NCBI GenBank assembly: GCA_902537415.1
Contig: CACBBC010000007.1
Location: 1-64,000 of the forward strand
Direction of reading: 5' to 3'
From: an uncultured Alphaproteobacteria bacterium
Lineage (GTDB): Bacteria; Pseudomonadota; Alphaproteobacteria; Rhodobacterales; Rhodobacteraceae
Length of the DNA stretch: 64,000 nucleotides
Shown here: positions 16,321 to 25,889 of the stretch, piece by piece
How the letters are laid out: each line of letters opens with the position of its first letter
How positions within the stretch are numbered: position 1 is the first letter of the stretch
Notes under the pieces: generated by a model
Told to the model about the DNA's origin: nothing
The model's database searches: none
Seen by the model: only the letters and a program-made list of their open reading frames with translations
Made by a program: the position numbers and the translations under genes

Positions 16321-17436
16321 TTAGAAGTCATTTAAATATTTAGAATTTAGCTTGTTAATGTCAAAATTGCCCATTTGAGCCATCGCTATTTCTATTTCTT
16401 TTTTTAGATTGTTAGTCATTTGGACTAGGCCATCAAATCCTTCAGCTGCTATAGAAAAAAGTGCATGTTTCCCAATCATTACGAAGTCTGCCCCCAAACA
16501 AAGCGCTTTAAGAATATCTTCTCCATTTCTTATCCCAGTATCATATATCAAGACTGTACTTTTATTTATAGACTTACGTATTTTCGATATTTGATGAATG
16601 GGGATTGGGCTACTATCAAATTGTCTTGAGCCATGGCCGGATACATAAATAGCATCCACTCCAAGACTTTCTGCCTTTTTTGCATCTTTCGGGTTAAGGA
16701 TTCCTTTGATAATTAATTTACCTTTCCAAAGTGCTCTTAAGTCTTTAAAAAACTTCCAATCAGCTGCTCCCCTTGGTTTATTTCTGTCTATCTTCAAATC
16801 TTTTTCAAAGTTTTGAGGTCTTGGAATACCATTTGCCAAAAGATCTAAACTCCATTTGGGATGCATTGCGCAATCAATAATTTGTTTGTAATTTGGTCTA
16901 AACTTTGCTGAAAAATTATGTTTTAGCTCTCTTGGTCGTCGACCTAATTCAGGTACATCAACTGTCAGTATCAATGTCTTGTAACCAGCGATTTGTGCTC
17001 TTTTGGCTAAACGTAACCCTGATTTTAAATCATCATAAACATAGAGTTGAAACCAGCCTAAATCACCAGTGATCTTGAGAGTTTTCTCGAGTGACGTGGA
17101 AGCCATTGTAGAATAGCAAACAGGAATATTAAACTTTTTTGCTAATTTTCCAATTGCATAATCCGCTTTTGAATTCACAAGATTACACATACCCATTGGC
17201 GCTACACCAAAAGGTAGGTCATATGATTTACCCAATATTCGTTTGGAAATTTTTTTAGCACCGCCACCAGCCAGCACATTTTGTGATAGCTTAAGTGATT
17301 TAAAGTACTCAGCATTGGAATAGTAACCGTCTGCCTCAAGTGCTACTCCATCGACATAATCAAAGATCATTGAAGGAAGTCTTTTCTTTGCTAGAAGACG
17401 AGCATCCTGCATACTATGTATAGAGCTTTTTTTCAT
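16321..17436 (-). CDS. FMN-dependent alpha-hydroxy-acid dehydrogenase/oxidase, paralogue 2
   Basis: A second member of the LldD/glycolate-oxidase family, 371 residues. Catalytic residues are kept: Tyr27 in FDYVDG, Tyr132 in WFQLYV, Lys244 in LIIKGI, His268 and Arg271 in SGHGSRQFD. Differences from paralogue 1 include SGHGSRQF for SNHGGRQL and GKHALF for the usual GR near the FMN phosphate site, so the substrate probably differs. It is monocistronic, convergent with the glycine-zipper gene and divergent from the TerC gene. Confidence 0.87.
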   Translation of the reverse strand: MKKSSIHSMQDARLLAKKRLPSMIFDYVDGVALEADGYYSNAEYFKSLKLSQNVLAGGGAKKISKRILGKSYDLPFGVAPMGMCNLVNSKADYAIGKLAKKFNIPVCYSTMASTSLEKTLKITGDLGWFQLYVYDDLKSGLRLAKRAQIAGYKTLILTVDVPELGRRPRELKHNFSAKFRPNYKQIIDCAMHPKWSLDLLANGIPRPQNFEKDLKIDRNKPRGAADWKFFKDLRALWKGKLIIKGILNPKDAKKAESLGVDAIYVSGHGSRQFDSSPIPIHQISKIRKSINKSTVLIYDTGIRNGEDILKALCLGADFVMIGKHALFSIAAEGFDGLVQMTNNLKKEIEIAMAQMGNFDINKLNSKYLNDF

Positions 17437-17529
17437 AAAAATTTACTTTTGTAGAAGATTTTATTTGAAATACTGACGATAAGCTACTAAACCGAAGGTG
17501 TCAAAAGCAATAAATAAAATTAATTCACA

Positions 17530-18135
17530 ATGAACTTTTCTCTAGTCGAGCTGGCTCAGGTCATTTTAGCTGATATATTTTTATCTGGCGATAATGCAAT
17601 TATTATAGGTATGGCTGCAGCTGGCCTATCAGAGAAGTTTAGAAAGAGGGTAATTTTCTGGGGGTTAGCATTAGCAGCAGGGTTCAGAATTATCTTTGCA
17701 GCTATAGCATCTTTTTTAATTCAAATACCTGGAATATTAATTTTCGGCGGACTACTTTTGGCTTTTGTTTGTTGGCGGTTTTTTAAAGAAATCCGTCATG
17801 CTGGCCAAAAAAACGATCCAGAAATTAAGTCCAATTTGTCAGAAAAGCTGACCGAAAAGCAACAATTTTCGCAAGCATTATTCACAATTGCGGTTGCTGA
17901 TATTTCAATGTCTTTAGATAACGTTGTAGCTGTTGCTGCCATAGCAAGAGAAGATACGGCGTTATTAGTGTTTGGACTCGTTTTAGCGATAGTGCTGATG
18001 GCGTTTTTTGCAACTATTATAATGCGTGTTATGACGAAGTTCCCATGGCTGTCGTGGATTGGACTAATTTTCCTTGTCTATCTGACAATAAAGATGCTTG
18101 TTGACGGTTGGTTTGAGCTTTCACATATTCTCTAA
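17530..18135 (+). CDS. TerC/YjbE family integral membrane metal transporter
   Basis: A 201-residue inner-membrane protein with about six or seven helices. It has the two TerC-family acidic motifs: LADIFLSGDNAII (Asp15, Asp21) and VADISMSLDNVVA (Asp124, Asp130), arranged as an inverted pair. Characterised relatives export manganese or help load metals onto secreted enzymes; whether this one does is inference. The 93 bases upstream show no recognisable yybP-ykoY riboswitch. It sits five bases before glpD, so it is likely co-transcribed with glycerol genes, a pairing that may be accidental. Confidence 0.85.
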   Translation: MNFSLVELAQVILADIFLSGDNAIIIGMAAAGLSEKFRKRVIFWGLALAAGFRIIFAAIASFLIQIPGILIFGGLLLAFVCWRFFKEIRHAGQKNDPEIKSNLSEKLTEKQQFSQALFTIAVADISMSLDNVVAVAAIAREDTALLVFGLVLAIVLMAFFATIIMRVMTKFPWLSWIGLIFLVYLTIKMLVDGWFELSHIL

Positions 18136-18140
18136 GATCT

Positions 18141-19643
18141 ATGAAGAAAAAAGCATTGGATGAAAACTACTTTGACATTTTCGTTATAGGTGGCGGAGTA
18201 AATGGTGCAGGAATTTTAAGAGACGCTGCGGGCCGGGGGTATAAGTGTGGGTTAGCTGATATGGGTGATTTTGGCTCAGGAACTTCCTCATCGTCCACAA
18301 AGTTATTTCATGGTGGATTGAGATACTTAGAATCTTATCAGTTTAGACTTGTAAAAGAGTCTCTTCGTGAACGAGACTTGCTCGTTAATCTCATGCCTCA
18401 TATAAGCTGGCCAGTAAAATTTATACTCCCCCACAACAAAAGCCTGAGGCCCTATTGGATTTTACGGCTTGGACTATATATCTATGATCTATTGGCGGGT
18501 TCTACAAATTTTTCAAAAACTGTTGGTATTGATTTGCGAAATAATCCAGTTGGTAGTTGTTTGGACAAATCCTACACAAGAGCACTGGCATATACGGATT
18601 GCTGGGTGGAAGATTCGCGATTAGTAATACTAAATATTTTGGACGCAGAAAAAAAGGGAGCAAAAGCATTCTCCTATTCCAGGGTAACTGATGTTCAACG
18701 AAAAAAAGGTCATTGGCTTGTTTCGATAAAATCAAAAGAAAGGTCATTCAGAGTAAAAACTAAGGTCTTGATAAATACTATGGGTCCTTGGGTCAATTCT
18801 CTGAGTCAACTTGTAAAAAATAAAAATAATCAAGTAATGGTAAGACTAATAAAAGGAAGTCACATAGTCATAAAAAAGCTTTTCAATCACGATAGTGCAT
18901 ATATATTCCAAGGAAAAGATGGAAGAATAATATTTAGCATTCCCTACGAAAACGATTTTACCCTAATTGGAACAACTGAAGTTGAGCACAAAGAGGGTGA
19001 TGAAGTTAAGTGTTCCGATGAGGAAAAAGATTATTTGTGTAATTTTGCTTCGAGTTATTTTCAAAGAAAATTAACAAAAAAAGATATTGTTTGGGATTAC
19101 TCTGGGGTGAGGGCTTTGTACGAAAATAAGAATGTAGAAGCGCGAAATGCCAGTAGAGATTATTCCTTTCAACTTGAAGAAAAGGAAGGAGCAGTACTCC
19201 TTACCGTTTATGGAGGAAAAATCACAACATATAGAAAACTGGCTGAAAAAGCTGTTTCTAAAATCACAGCATTATTAAAGTTAAAAAGAACGGAATGGAC
19301 TGCCATAAAATACTTACCAGGTGGGGGGTTCAAATTAGAGGATAAAGAGAAACTTATTGTGGGTATATTGAAAAAATACAAATTCTTAAATAGAGATTGG
19401 GCAGAAAGATTATTTAAAACATTTGGTACAGATGTTGAAAAAGTTCTAGGCAAGGCTAAAGCAAAAAAAGACTTAGGTAGGAATTTCGGATCTGATCTAA
19501 CGGAAAGGGAAGTACTTTGGTATATTAATCAAGAGCATGCCAAATGTGTTGAGGATTTGATTTGGAGAAGAAGTAAGCTTGGGTTACGCTTGTCTAGTAA
19601 GCAGGTAAGGGAACTTAATTCCTACATAAAAAAATTAAATTAG
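18141..19643 (+). CDS. glpD: Aerobic glycerol-3-phosphate dehydrogenase
   Basis: A membrane-associated flavoprotein that oxidises sn-glycerol-3-phosphate to dihydroxyacetone phosphate and reduces ubiquinone. The 500 residues start with an FAD dinucleotide motif VIGGGVNGAGILRDAAGRGY (12-31), then SSSTKLFHGGLRYLE and the C-terminal YGGKITTYRKLAE flavin-binding segment, followed by the family's helical C-terminal domain. It is five bases after the TerC gene and 13 before glpK. No glpR repressor or glycerol transporter is visible in the window. Confidence 0.95.
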   Translation: MKKKALDENYFDIFVIGGGVNGAGILRDAAGRGYKCGLADMGDFGSGTSSSSTKLFHGGLRYLESYQFRLVKESLRERDLLVNLMPHISWPVKFILPHNKSLRPYWILRLGLYIYDLLAGSTNFSKTVGIDLRNNPVGSCLDKSYTRALAYTDCWVEDSRLVILNILDAEKKGAKAFSYSRVTDVQRKKGHWLVSIKSKERSFRVKTKVLINTMGPWVNSLSQLVKNKNNQVMVRLIKGSHIVIKKLFNHDSAYIFQGKDGRIIFSIPYENDFTLIGTTEVEHKEGDEVKCSDEEKDYLCNFASSYFQRKLTKKDIVWDYSGVRALYENKNVEARNASRDYSFQLEEKEGAVLLTVYGGKITTYRKLAEKAVSKITALLKLKRTEWTAIKYLPGGGFKLEDKEKLIVGILKKYKFLNRDWAERLFKTFGTDVEKVLGKAKAKKDLGRNFGSDLTEREVLWYINQEHAKCVEDLIWRRSKLGLRLSSKQVRELNSYIKKLN

Positions 19644-19656
19644 AGAAAGTCTTACT

Positions 19657-21147
19657 ATGAGTTACGTTCTAGCGATTGACCAAGGAACAACATCAACTAG
19701 AGCTATAGTCTTTGACAAAAATTTACAAATAGTGGCGTCATCTCAAAAGGAAATAGAGCAATTTTTTCCTTTTCCTGGTTGGGTAGAGCATAATCTAGAG
19801 GAAATCTACGCTACTGTCATTGCTACAGTGCGTGATGCTGTAAAAGGAGCGAAAATATCTTCGCAAGATATTTTAAGTATTGGGATTACAAACCAAAGAG
19901 AAACTACAGCTATATGGAACGCTGAAACGGGTCAAGCGCTCTCTAAAGCAATAGTATGGCAGGATCGGCGCACTTCTGAATTTTGCAATGAACTTAAAAA
20001 AAATGGGAAAGAGAGAGTTTATCAAGGAAAGACAGGCTTACTAATCGACCCTTATTTTTCCGCAACAAAAGTTAAGTGGCTTCTTGATAAGTATGACCCT
20101 GAAAGAACTATGGCAAATTCTGGAAAATTATTATTTGGCACAATTGATTGCTATTTGATTTGGAGGCTTACCAATAAAAAAAGCCATACAACTGATATAA
20201 CCAATGCATCCAGAACCATGCTATTTAATATCGAGAGTTTAGAATGGGACAATGATATTCTCGGTGATCTAAATGTGCCCAAAAAAATGCTTCCAAGCGT
20301 TAAAGAGTGTGCTGATGATTTTGGAGAAATGGTATCAGAAATACTTGGCTCCCCAATACCGATTAATGGGGTTGCAGGTGATCAACAAGCCGCAACCATA
20401 GGCCAAGCATGTTTTCAAAAGGGCATGATTAAATCAACTTATGGAACAGGATGTTTTGCGCTACTTAACACAGGAGATCAATTTGTACTGAGTAAAAATA
20501 AGCTTTTGTCAACTATAGCGTATAAAATAGATGGGAAGACTTGTTATGCCTTGGAAGGGTCAATATTCATAGCTGGCGCGGTTGTACAATGGCTTAGAGA
20601 CTCGATTAATATTATAGATAAAGCAGACCAAGTGGGTAAGCTTGCATCGAAAGCAAAGGATCAAGATATTTATTTTGTTCCAGCTTTTACGGGGCTAGGC
20701 GCACCATATTGGGACCCTAATGCTCGTGGAGCGATTTTTGGATTATTGAGAGATACGGGGAGAGAAGAGATTGCTTTGGCTGCTCTCGAGAGCGTTGGCT
20801 TTCAAACAAGGGATTTACTAGAAGCCATGATAAAAGATGTTGATGGGATAGAAAGAGACCATATAAAGTTGCGCGTAGATGGTGGGATGACTCAATCAAG
20901 TTTAAGCATGAAAATTCTGGCTAATCTTACAGGAGTAGAGATCAATATACCTGATATACAGGAGTCTACTGCAAAAGGGGTAGCATGGTTGGCAGGTATG
21001 AAAATAGGTCTATATAATCAGTTGGAAGCGTTTGAAGAAGAGTGGACTCTCAAGGAGAAATTTTCTCCCAAACTTTCTCCAGACGAACGCGATAAGAAAT
21101 ATGAGGGTTGGATAAAAGCAGTAGAAAGAACGAGAATTTCAGCTTAA
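19657..21147 (+). CDS. glpK: Glycerol kinase
   Basis: Phosphorylates glycerol to glycerol-3-phosphate, the GlpD substrate. The 496 residues have the FGGY-family phosphate-1 motif LAIDQGTTSTRAIVFD (4-19), ITNQRETTAIWN, the substrate region VWQDRRTSEFC and a GDQQAATIGQACF segment; the C-terminal domain carries GLGAPYWDPNARG. It forms an operon with glpD. The last nine bases overlap the end of the convergent homocysteine methyltransferase gene. Confidence 0.96.
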   Translation: MSYVLAIDQGTTSTRAIVFDKNLQIVASSQKEIEQFFPFPGWVEHNLEEIYATVIATVRDAVKGAKISSQDILSIGITNQRETTAIWNAETGQALSKAIVWQDRRTSEFCNELKKNGKERVYQGKTGLLIDPYFSATKVKWLLDKYDPERTMANSGKLLFGTIDCYLIWRLTNKKSHTTDITNASRTMLFNIESLEWDNDILGDLNVPKKMLPSVKECADDFGEMVSEILGSPIPINGVAGDQQAATIGQACFQKGMIKSTYGTGCFALLNTGDQFVLSKNKLLSTIAYKIDGKTCYALEGSIFIAGAVVQWLRDSINIIDKADQVGKLASKAKDQDIYFVPAFTGLGAPYWDPNARGAIFGLLRDTGREEIALAALESVGFQTRDLLEAMIKDVDGIERDHIKLRVDGGMTQSSLSMKILANLTGVEINIPDIQESTAKGVAWLAGMKIGLYNQLEAFEEEWTLKEKFSPKLSPDERDKKYEGWIKAVERTRISA

Positions 21148-22047
21148 AGAAGTAACGATCTCATAGTCTTTTTCGATTAAAATATCATGTAAATATTTTA
21201 TGTGGCTTGGTCCAATCTCACAACAACCTCCAACAACAGACGCGCCTTGCTTTGCCCAATTTAGAGCGTGTTTAGAGTACTCTTTAGGCCCCAAATCTGT
21301 TCTAGCTGATAATACCGATACATTACTGGCTGTCTTTAAGGGTTCTATTGATGTGAAACCATTACCATAACCTCCAAAGAATTTTGAGTTGTGACTGAGA
21401 ATCGTGATTCCTTTATCTATAACTTCAGGAAATGAGCAATTAAGAACAATTTCCTGTTGTCCAAGAGATTGCAACTCGTTCACACAATCAATTAATTTTT
21501 CACCTGACCTCAATTCACAATTTTCATTGTCTTCCAATGTTAGGCCACACCAAATTGTTTTCCCGCTAGTTTTGGCAGCCATTACAGCTGCTTTGGCTTC
21601 CTTTATAGAAGCCATTGTTTCACAAATAAAAAGATCAACAAAATCTTCTTGTTCTCTAACTATTTGTAAATACAATTCAACGCATCTTTCATAATCAGGC
21701 GCTTTATCAGGTCGATAACTCCATACAAGCGGAGGGAGACACCCTGCTATGAGTACATCTTTTTGTATTTGATCAATTGCTGCCCTAGCCAAATCAATAG
21801 CCTTTTTGTGAAAAAAGCTAAACTTATCTGATAAATCATTGGCTTCCAATCTTTCTGGAGTCGTCGAGTAGGTATTAAGTGTAATAACGGTAGCCCCTGC
21901 TTCGATAAAATCTACATGGACTTTTTTTACCAACTCTGGTTCCTCTGACATAACGTATGTCGACCAAAGAGGATGAGGCTTTGACTTTGAATTTTTTATA
22001 AGTTCCTGTCCCATTCCACCATCAAGAAGTATAATTTCTTTCCTCAT
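21139..22047 (-). CDS. Homocysteine S-methyltransferase family protein
   Basis: A zinc enzyme that transfers a methyl group, for example from S-methylmethionine, betaine or a related donor, to homocysteine to give methionine. The 302 residues start with ILLDGGMGQEL and place the zinc cysteines at 204 (LNCSFPE) and 275-276 (VVGGCCEIGP), the complete three-cysteine set. It is eight bases downstream of the livM-like permease on the same strand, hence the last gene of the importer operon. That placement suggests the importer brings in a methyl donor; this is inference. The methyl donor is not identifiable from sequence. Confidence 0.88.
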   Translation of the reverse strand: MRKEIILLDGGMGQELIKNSKSKPHPLWSTYVMSEEPELVKKVHVDFIEAGATVITLNTYSTTPERLEANDLSDKFSFFHKKAIDLARAAIDQIQKDVLIAGCLPPLVWSYRPDKAPDYERCVELYLQIVREQEDFVDLFICETMASIKEAKAAVMAAKTSGKTIWCGLTLEDNENCELRSGEKLIDCVNELQSLGQQEIVLNCSFPEVIDKGITILSHNSKFFGGYGNGFTSIEPLKTASNVSVLSARTDLGPKEYSKHALNWAKQGASVVGGCCEIGPSHIKYLHDILIEKDYEIVTSLS

Positions 22048-22055
22048 TTAATATC

Positions 22056-23363
22056 CTATCTGCCCTCTGGGAAAATACCTTTTGGCGCAAAACGTAAGAC
22101 CAATAATAATAAAAGACCCATCATAATGTATCTCATATGAGCGGCGTTAGTAATAAGTTGTATCCTAAGAGGGTTGGTATCACTTAAAGGGGATGTGAAT
22201 AATTCAACCAAATAGAGGCCTAATGGCTCTGCTTCAACCCACAAGAACCAAACGAGAAATCCTCCAATAAGAGACCCATAATTATTTCCTGTTCCGCCTA
22301 TAATGACCATAACCCATACTGTAAAAGTAAATCTAAGGGGTTGATATGTGGTTGGCGTAAATTGACCTTCAAGAGTAGTAAGCATTGCTCCAGCAAGACC
22401 GACAATTGCCGAACCGATAATAAAAATTTCTAAATGCCGAGCTTTTACATTTTTTCCCATAGCTCTAGCAGAAATTTCATTATCTCTAATTGCTCTCATC
22501 ATTCTGCCCCAAGGAGACTTCAGAGCTATTTCTGACAATATAAAAATTGTTATTAAAATTCCTGAGAACAGTAAGCAATAACTAATTTTTACTACGATCG
22601 ATGATGTTTCAACTAAAGGAAAGTTGTATTTATCACAAAATTCAATAAACCATGCATTTCCTTGTAAATCGACTTCATATGGGACTGGCCTTGGAAGACC
22701 GTTGACGTTTTTAACTCCACGTGTCAGCCAATCTTCATTTTTGAGAAAGTAAATTATAACCTCGGCTATACCTAATGTGGCTATCGCCAGGTAATCACTT
22801 CTTAAACCTAAAGTCAGCTTTCCTATGAGGAATGCCACAATACCAGCTAAAATCCCTCCTACAAACCATGACAGTATTATAGGCAAACCAAATCCACCCA
22901 AAAATCCAGATGCCGCCGGCTCAAACGCTTCAATTCTTTCAATGGCTGGTGATCCAACTAAATTAAACAAAATTAGTAACATTAGTATAGTGAGGGGTAC
23001 TGTTAACTTTTTTATTGAGCTTGAGAGTGAGGATTTATAGATAAATGTAACTGTTGCAGTACCCACAAATAATATAACTAGAGATAGAAAAACTCCTGAT
23101 CCACCAAGCTCAATGGTCTCAGGCACTGGAGGGTATGAAATTATTACTGCAGCCAATCCTCCTAAAGCTGCGAATCCCATGACCCCAGCATTAAATATGC
23201 CTGCGTAGCCGAGCTGGATGTTGACGCCTAATGCCATAATGGCTGAGATAATACACAGATTGAAAATACCTAAAGCTACATTCCAGCTCTGAAAAAAACC
23301 TATAAATATAATAGCGATAAAAAAAGAAAAAAATATGAAAGCGCGTCTATGAATATTTGTCAT
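22056..23363 (-). CDS. Branched-chain amino acid-type ABC transporter permease (LivM family)
   Basis: An inner-membrane permease of a HAAT-type importer, 435 residues with about ten hydrophobic helices. It shows SYGSLIGG-type and LGYAGIFNAGVMGFAALGG motifs (near 50-70) and DNEISARAMGKNV, the cytoplasmic loop that contacts the ATPases. It is longer than typical LivM, with an extra hydrophobic segment at about 105-145 (IYKSSLSSSIKKL and the helix after it). The start overlaps the end of the LivH-like gene by four bases. Substrate not assignable. Confidence 0.9.
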   Translation of the reverse strand: MTNIHRRAFIFFSFFIAIIFIGFFQSWNVALGIFNLCIISAIMALGVNIQLGYAGIFNAGVMGFAALGGLAAVIISYPPVPETIELGGSGVFLSLVILFVGTATVTFIYKSSLSSSIKKLTVPLTILMLLILFNLVGSPAIERIEAFEPAASGFLGGFGLPIILSWFVGGILAGIVAFLIGKLTLGLRSDYLAIATLGIAEVIIYFLKNEDWLTRGVKNVNGLPRPVPYEVDLQGNAWFIEFCDKYNFPLVETSSIVVKISYCLLFSGILITIFILSEIALKSPWGRMMRAIRDNEISARAMGKNVKARHLEIFIIGSAIVGLAGAMLTTLEGQFTPTTYQPLRFTFTVWVMVIIGGTGNNYGSLIGGFLVWFLWVEAEPLGLYLVELFTSPLSDTNPLRIQLITNAAHMRYIMMGLLLLLVLRFAPKGIFPEGR

Positions 23364-24370
23364 ATGGTTTTCCCACTAAAAATGCCCGTAGGTTTTATAA
23401 TTAAAACGATAACTAGAATTATAAAAGAAACAGCAAATTTGTAATCTGTTGATAGAAATTGCATCATCGTTGTTGGTTCTAGATTTTCAGGTAGAAGATA
23501 TCCTAAAACTTTTTTATATGCGAAAGTAACAAAGAGCTCGGACAAGGCAATAATATAGCCACCAATAAACGCTCCCAGTGGGTTGCCTACACCTCCTACA
23601 ATAGCAGCGGAAAATATTGGTAGTAACATTTGAAGGAATATAAATGGCTTGTAAATTTTGTCTAATCCGTAAAGAACGCCAGCAAATGTAGCCAATCCAC
23701 CAGCAATTATCCAAGTTAGTAACACAACTTTATTTGGGTCTATTCCGGACAATAAAGCGAGATCTTCGTTGTCCGAAAAAGCTCTCATTGATTTACCGGT
23801 TCGAGTTGAATTAAGAAAGAAAAACAAAAGCGAGCAAAGAATTATTGTCGTTAGAATTGTAATAGCCTGAGACGTTTTAAGGCCAAACCCTTCATTTAAT
23901 CCTGTTAAAGTCTTAAACTCTCTTACTGTGAAAATAAAACGAACACCATCATTAAAGCTTTGGTCACTCGGCCCTATAATGAAACGAATTAGCCCAGCAG
24001 TGAAAAACATTACTCCAATTGAAGCTATAAGAAAAATTATAGGGTTTGATTTTTTTTTCCGGTAGTAGGAAAACACAAATTTTTCTATCAACATACAGTA
24101 GAGAATTGTGAAAATCATAGCTACGGGTACAAATAAAAGCGCTGTCGGCAAGAAGCCAAAAGAGACTCCGTAGCTTTGTCCCAACCACGTAAATAGTATA
24201 CATACCATTGCCCCAAAAGACATTATCTCACCATGGGCAAAATTTGAAAAACGCAAAACAGCATAAATCAATGTAACGCCCAAAGCACCAAGAGCGAGCT
24301 GACTACCATATGTCAAACCAGGTAGTAAGATAAAGTTTGTTATTAAAGCTATTGCGTTAAAAAAATCCAT
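23360..24370 (-). CDS. Branched-chain amino acid-type ABC transporter permease (LivH family)
   Basis: The second permease, 336 residues with about eight or nine hydrophobic helices. LRFSNFAHGEIMSFGAM (about 40-56) is the LivH entry motif, and SDNEDLALLSGIDPNKV is the ATPase-coupling loop. GGVGNPLGAFIGGYIIAL follows in the C-terminal half. It begins directly after the livF stop and overlaps the LivM-like gene by four bases, so both permeases are probably translated together. Confidence 0.92.
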   Translation of the reverse strand: MDFFNAIALITNFILLPGLTYGSQLALGALGVTLIYAVLRFSNFAHGEIMSFGAMVCILFTWLGQSYGVSFGFLPTALLFVPVAMIFTILYCMLIEKFVFSYYRKKKSNPIIFLIASIGVMFFTAGLIRFIIGPSDQSFNDGVRFIFTVREFKTLTGLNEGFGLKTSQAITILTTIILCSLLFFFLNSTRTGKSMRAFSDNEDLALLSGIDPNKVVLLTWIIAGGLATFAGVLYGLDKIYKPFIFLQMLLPIFSAAIVGGVGNPLGAFIGGYIIALSELFVTFAYKKVLGYLLPENLEPTTMMQFLSTDYKFAVSFIILVIVLIIKPTGIFSGKTI

Positions 24371-25072
24371 TTAGCCACCTAAGAATGCTTTTCTTACTTC
24401 TCTATTTTCTAATAGAGTCATTCCCTTATCTGTAAATTTATTTTCACCTTGTACAAGAACAAAACCATTATCTGATATTTCAAGAGCTTGTTTAGCGTTT
24501 TGCTCAACCATAAGTATAGCTATGCCCGCCTTAGCAATATTTATTATTTTTTCAAATAGTTCTTTAACTACTATTGGAGAAACACCAGCTGTTGGCTCGT
24601 CTAACATTAGGAGCTTAGGGTTCGTCATTAAAGCCCTTCCAACAGCAACCTGTTGTCTCTGTCCTCCCGATAATTCACCAACAATTTGCTTTTGTTTTTC
24701 TTCTAATATTGGAAATAAGTTAAATATTTCTTTGATGTTACTTTTTATTTTATCCAAGTTCGTAAAGCCCCCAATTTCCAAATTTTCTAGGACGGTCATC
24801 GATGTAAAAACGTTATTCGTCTGAGGCACAAACCCCATTCCCTTTTTTACTCTGTCCTGAGGGCTCAAATATGTAATATCTTCACCATCAAAAAAAACAT
24901 TTCCCTGCCTTAAATCAAGCATTCCAAAAATAGCTTTCATCGCAGTCGACTTTCCTGCGCCATTAGGTCCAACTATAACAGCTATTTCACCCTGTTTTAC
25001 ATTTATGGAACAGTTATTTAGGATTGTGGTTTCTCCATAGCCACCCACCATATTTTTAGCATGCAAAAACAT
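24371..25072 (-). CDS. ABC transporter ATPase (LivF family)
   Basis: One of two ATPases energising the importer, 233 residues. Walker A is VGPNGAGKSTAMKA (about 35-48), the signature LSGGQRQQVAVGRALM, and Walker B LLMLDEPTAGVSP. The short length and QTNNVFTSMTV region fit LivF rather than LivG. It is five bases after the livG-like stop. Confidence 0.93.
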   Translation of the reverse strand: MFLHAKNMVGGYGETTILNNCSINVKQGEIAVIVGPNGAGKSTAMKAIFGMLDLRQGNVFFDGEDITYLSPQDRVKKGMGFVPQTNNVFTSMTVLENLEIGGFTNLDKIKSNIKEIFNLFPILEEKQKQIVGELSGGQRQQVAVGRALMTNPKLLMLDEPTAGVSPIVVKELFEKIINIAKAGIAILMVEQNAKQALEISDNGFVLVQGENKFTDKGMTLLENREVRKAFLGG

Positions 25073-25077
25073 TTAAT

Positions 25078-25830
25078 TTAGTTCCCTAGATATGCCTCTA
25101 TAACTCTTTCGTCGTTTCTAATTGAAGATACTTTTCCCTCGGTCAAAACAGATCCTTCAGTCATTACGATTACAGGATCACATAGGGATGATATAAACTC
25201 TATATCATGCTCTATCATAAAGAAAGTGTATCCCATTTCCTTGTTAAGCGTTTTGATTGACTCGCCTATCTTCTTCAACAAAGTCTTGTTAACTCCAGCA
25301 CCTACCTCATCTAGCAAAACAATTTTTGCATCTACCATCATTGTCCTGCCCAATTCCAATAATTTCTTTTGACCGCCTGAGAGGCTACCAGCTTTTTCGT
25401 TTGCAAGGTGATCAAGACTTAGAAACTCCATAACCTCAGTCGCTTTTTTTGAGTTCTCCTCCTCTTCAATTCTTATTTTTTTTCTTGATATCCAAGTATG
25501 AAAAATCGTTTCACCCGTCTGGTTATCGGGAACCATCATTAAATTTTCTCTTACAGTTAGATTTTCAAACTCATGTGCAATCTGAAAAGTTCTAAGAATA
25601 CCTTTCTTAAACAGTTCGTCTGATCGCAAAGTAGATATATTCTCTCCTTCAAATATAATCTCTCCAAAATCTGGAGAATAAAACCCGGCAATAATATTAA
25701 ATAATGTCGTTTTTCCGGCCCCATTAGGACCAATAAGTCCGGTTATAGATCCTTTTTGTATATCAAGGGTCACGTTCTCGACGGCTTTTATACCACCAAA
25801 GTGCTTTGACACATTTCTTATTTCAATCAT
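25078..25830 (-). CDS. ABC transporter ATPase (LivG family)
   Basis: The second ATPase, 250 residues. Walker A is IGPNGAGKTTLFNIIAG (about 33-49), the signature LSGGQKKLLELGRTMM, and Walker B IVLLDEVGAGVN, where the usual DEP/DEA is DEV. The helical insertion with LRTFQIAHEFENLTVRENLM is LivG-like. The start codon lies 11 bases after a strong intercistronic hairpin and has no clear Shine-Dalgarno sequence, so expression is probably lower than that of the binding protein. Confidence 0.92.
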   Translation of the reverse strand: MIEIRNVSKHFGGIKAVENVTLDIQKGSITGLIGPNGAGKTTLFNIIAGFYSPDFGEIIFEGENISTLRSDELFKKGILRTFQIAHEFENLTVRENLMMVPDNQTGETIFHTWISRKKIRIEEEENSKKATEVMEFLSLDHLANEKAGSLSGGQKKLLELGRTMMVDAKIVLLDEVGAGVNKTLLKKIGESIKTLNKEMGYTFFMIEHDIEFISSLCDPVIVMTEGSVLTEGKVSSIRNDERVIEAYLGN

Positions 25831-25841
25831 GACAAATAGTA

Positions 25842-25871
25842 AATGCCTCGGTTACGTAAAACCGAGGCATT
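25842..25871 (-). promoter_or_regulatory. Intercistronic hairpin between binding-protein and ATPase genes
   Basis: A perfect 12-bp stem, AATGCCTCGGTT with AACCGAGGCATT, and a 6-base loop. It starts 18 bases after the binding-protein stop and ends 11 bases before the livG start. No T-run follows on the minus strand, so it is more likely an mRNA-stabilising or attenuating element than a full terminator. Such structures let periplasmic binding proteins be made in excess over the membrane parts. Confidence 0.75.
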
Positions 25872-25889
25872 ATCAAACTTATTTTTATA

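Noticed and set aside
17437-17529. Manganese (yybP-ykoY) riboswitch expected before the TerC gene
   Set aside because: Neither the conserved loops nor the stem arrangement could be found in the 93-base leader.
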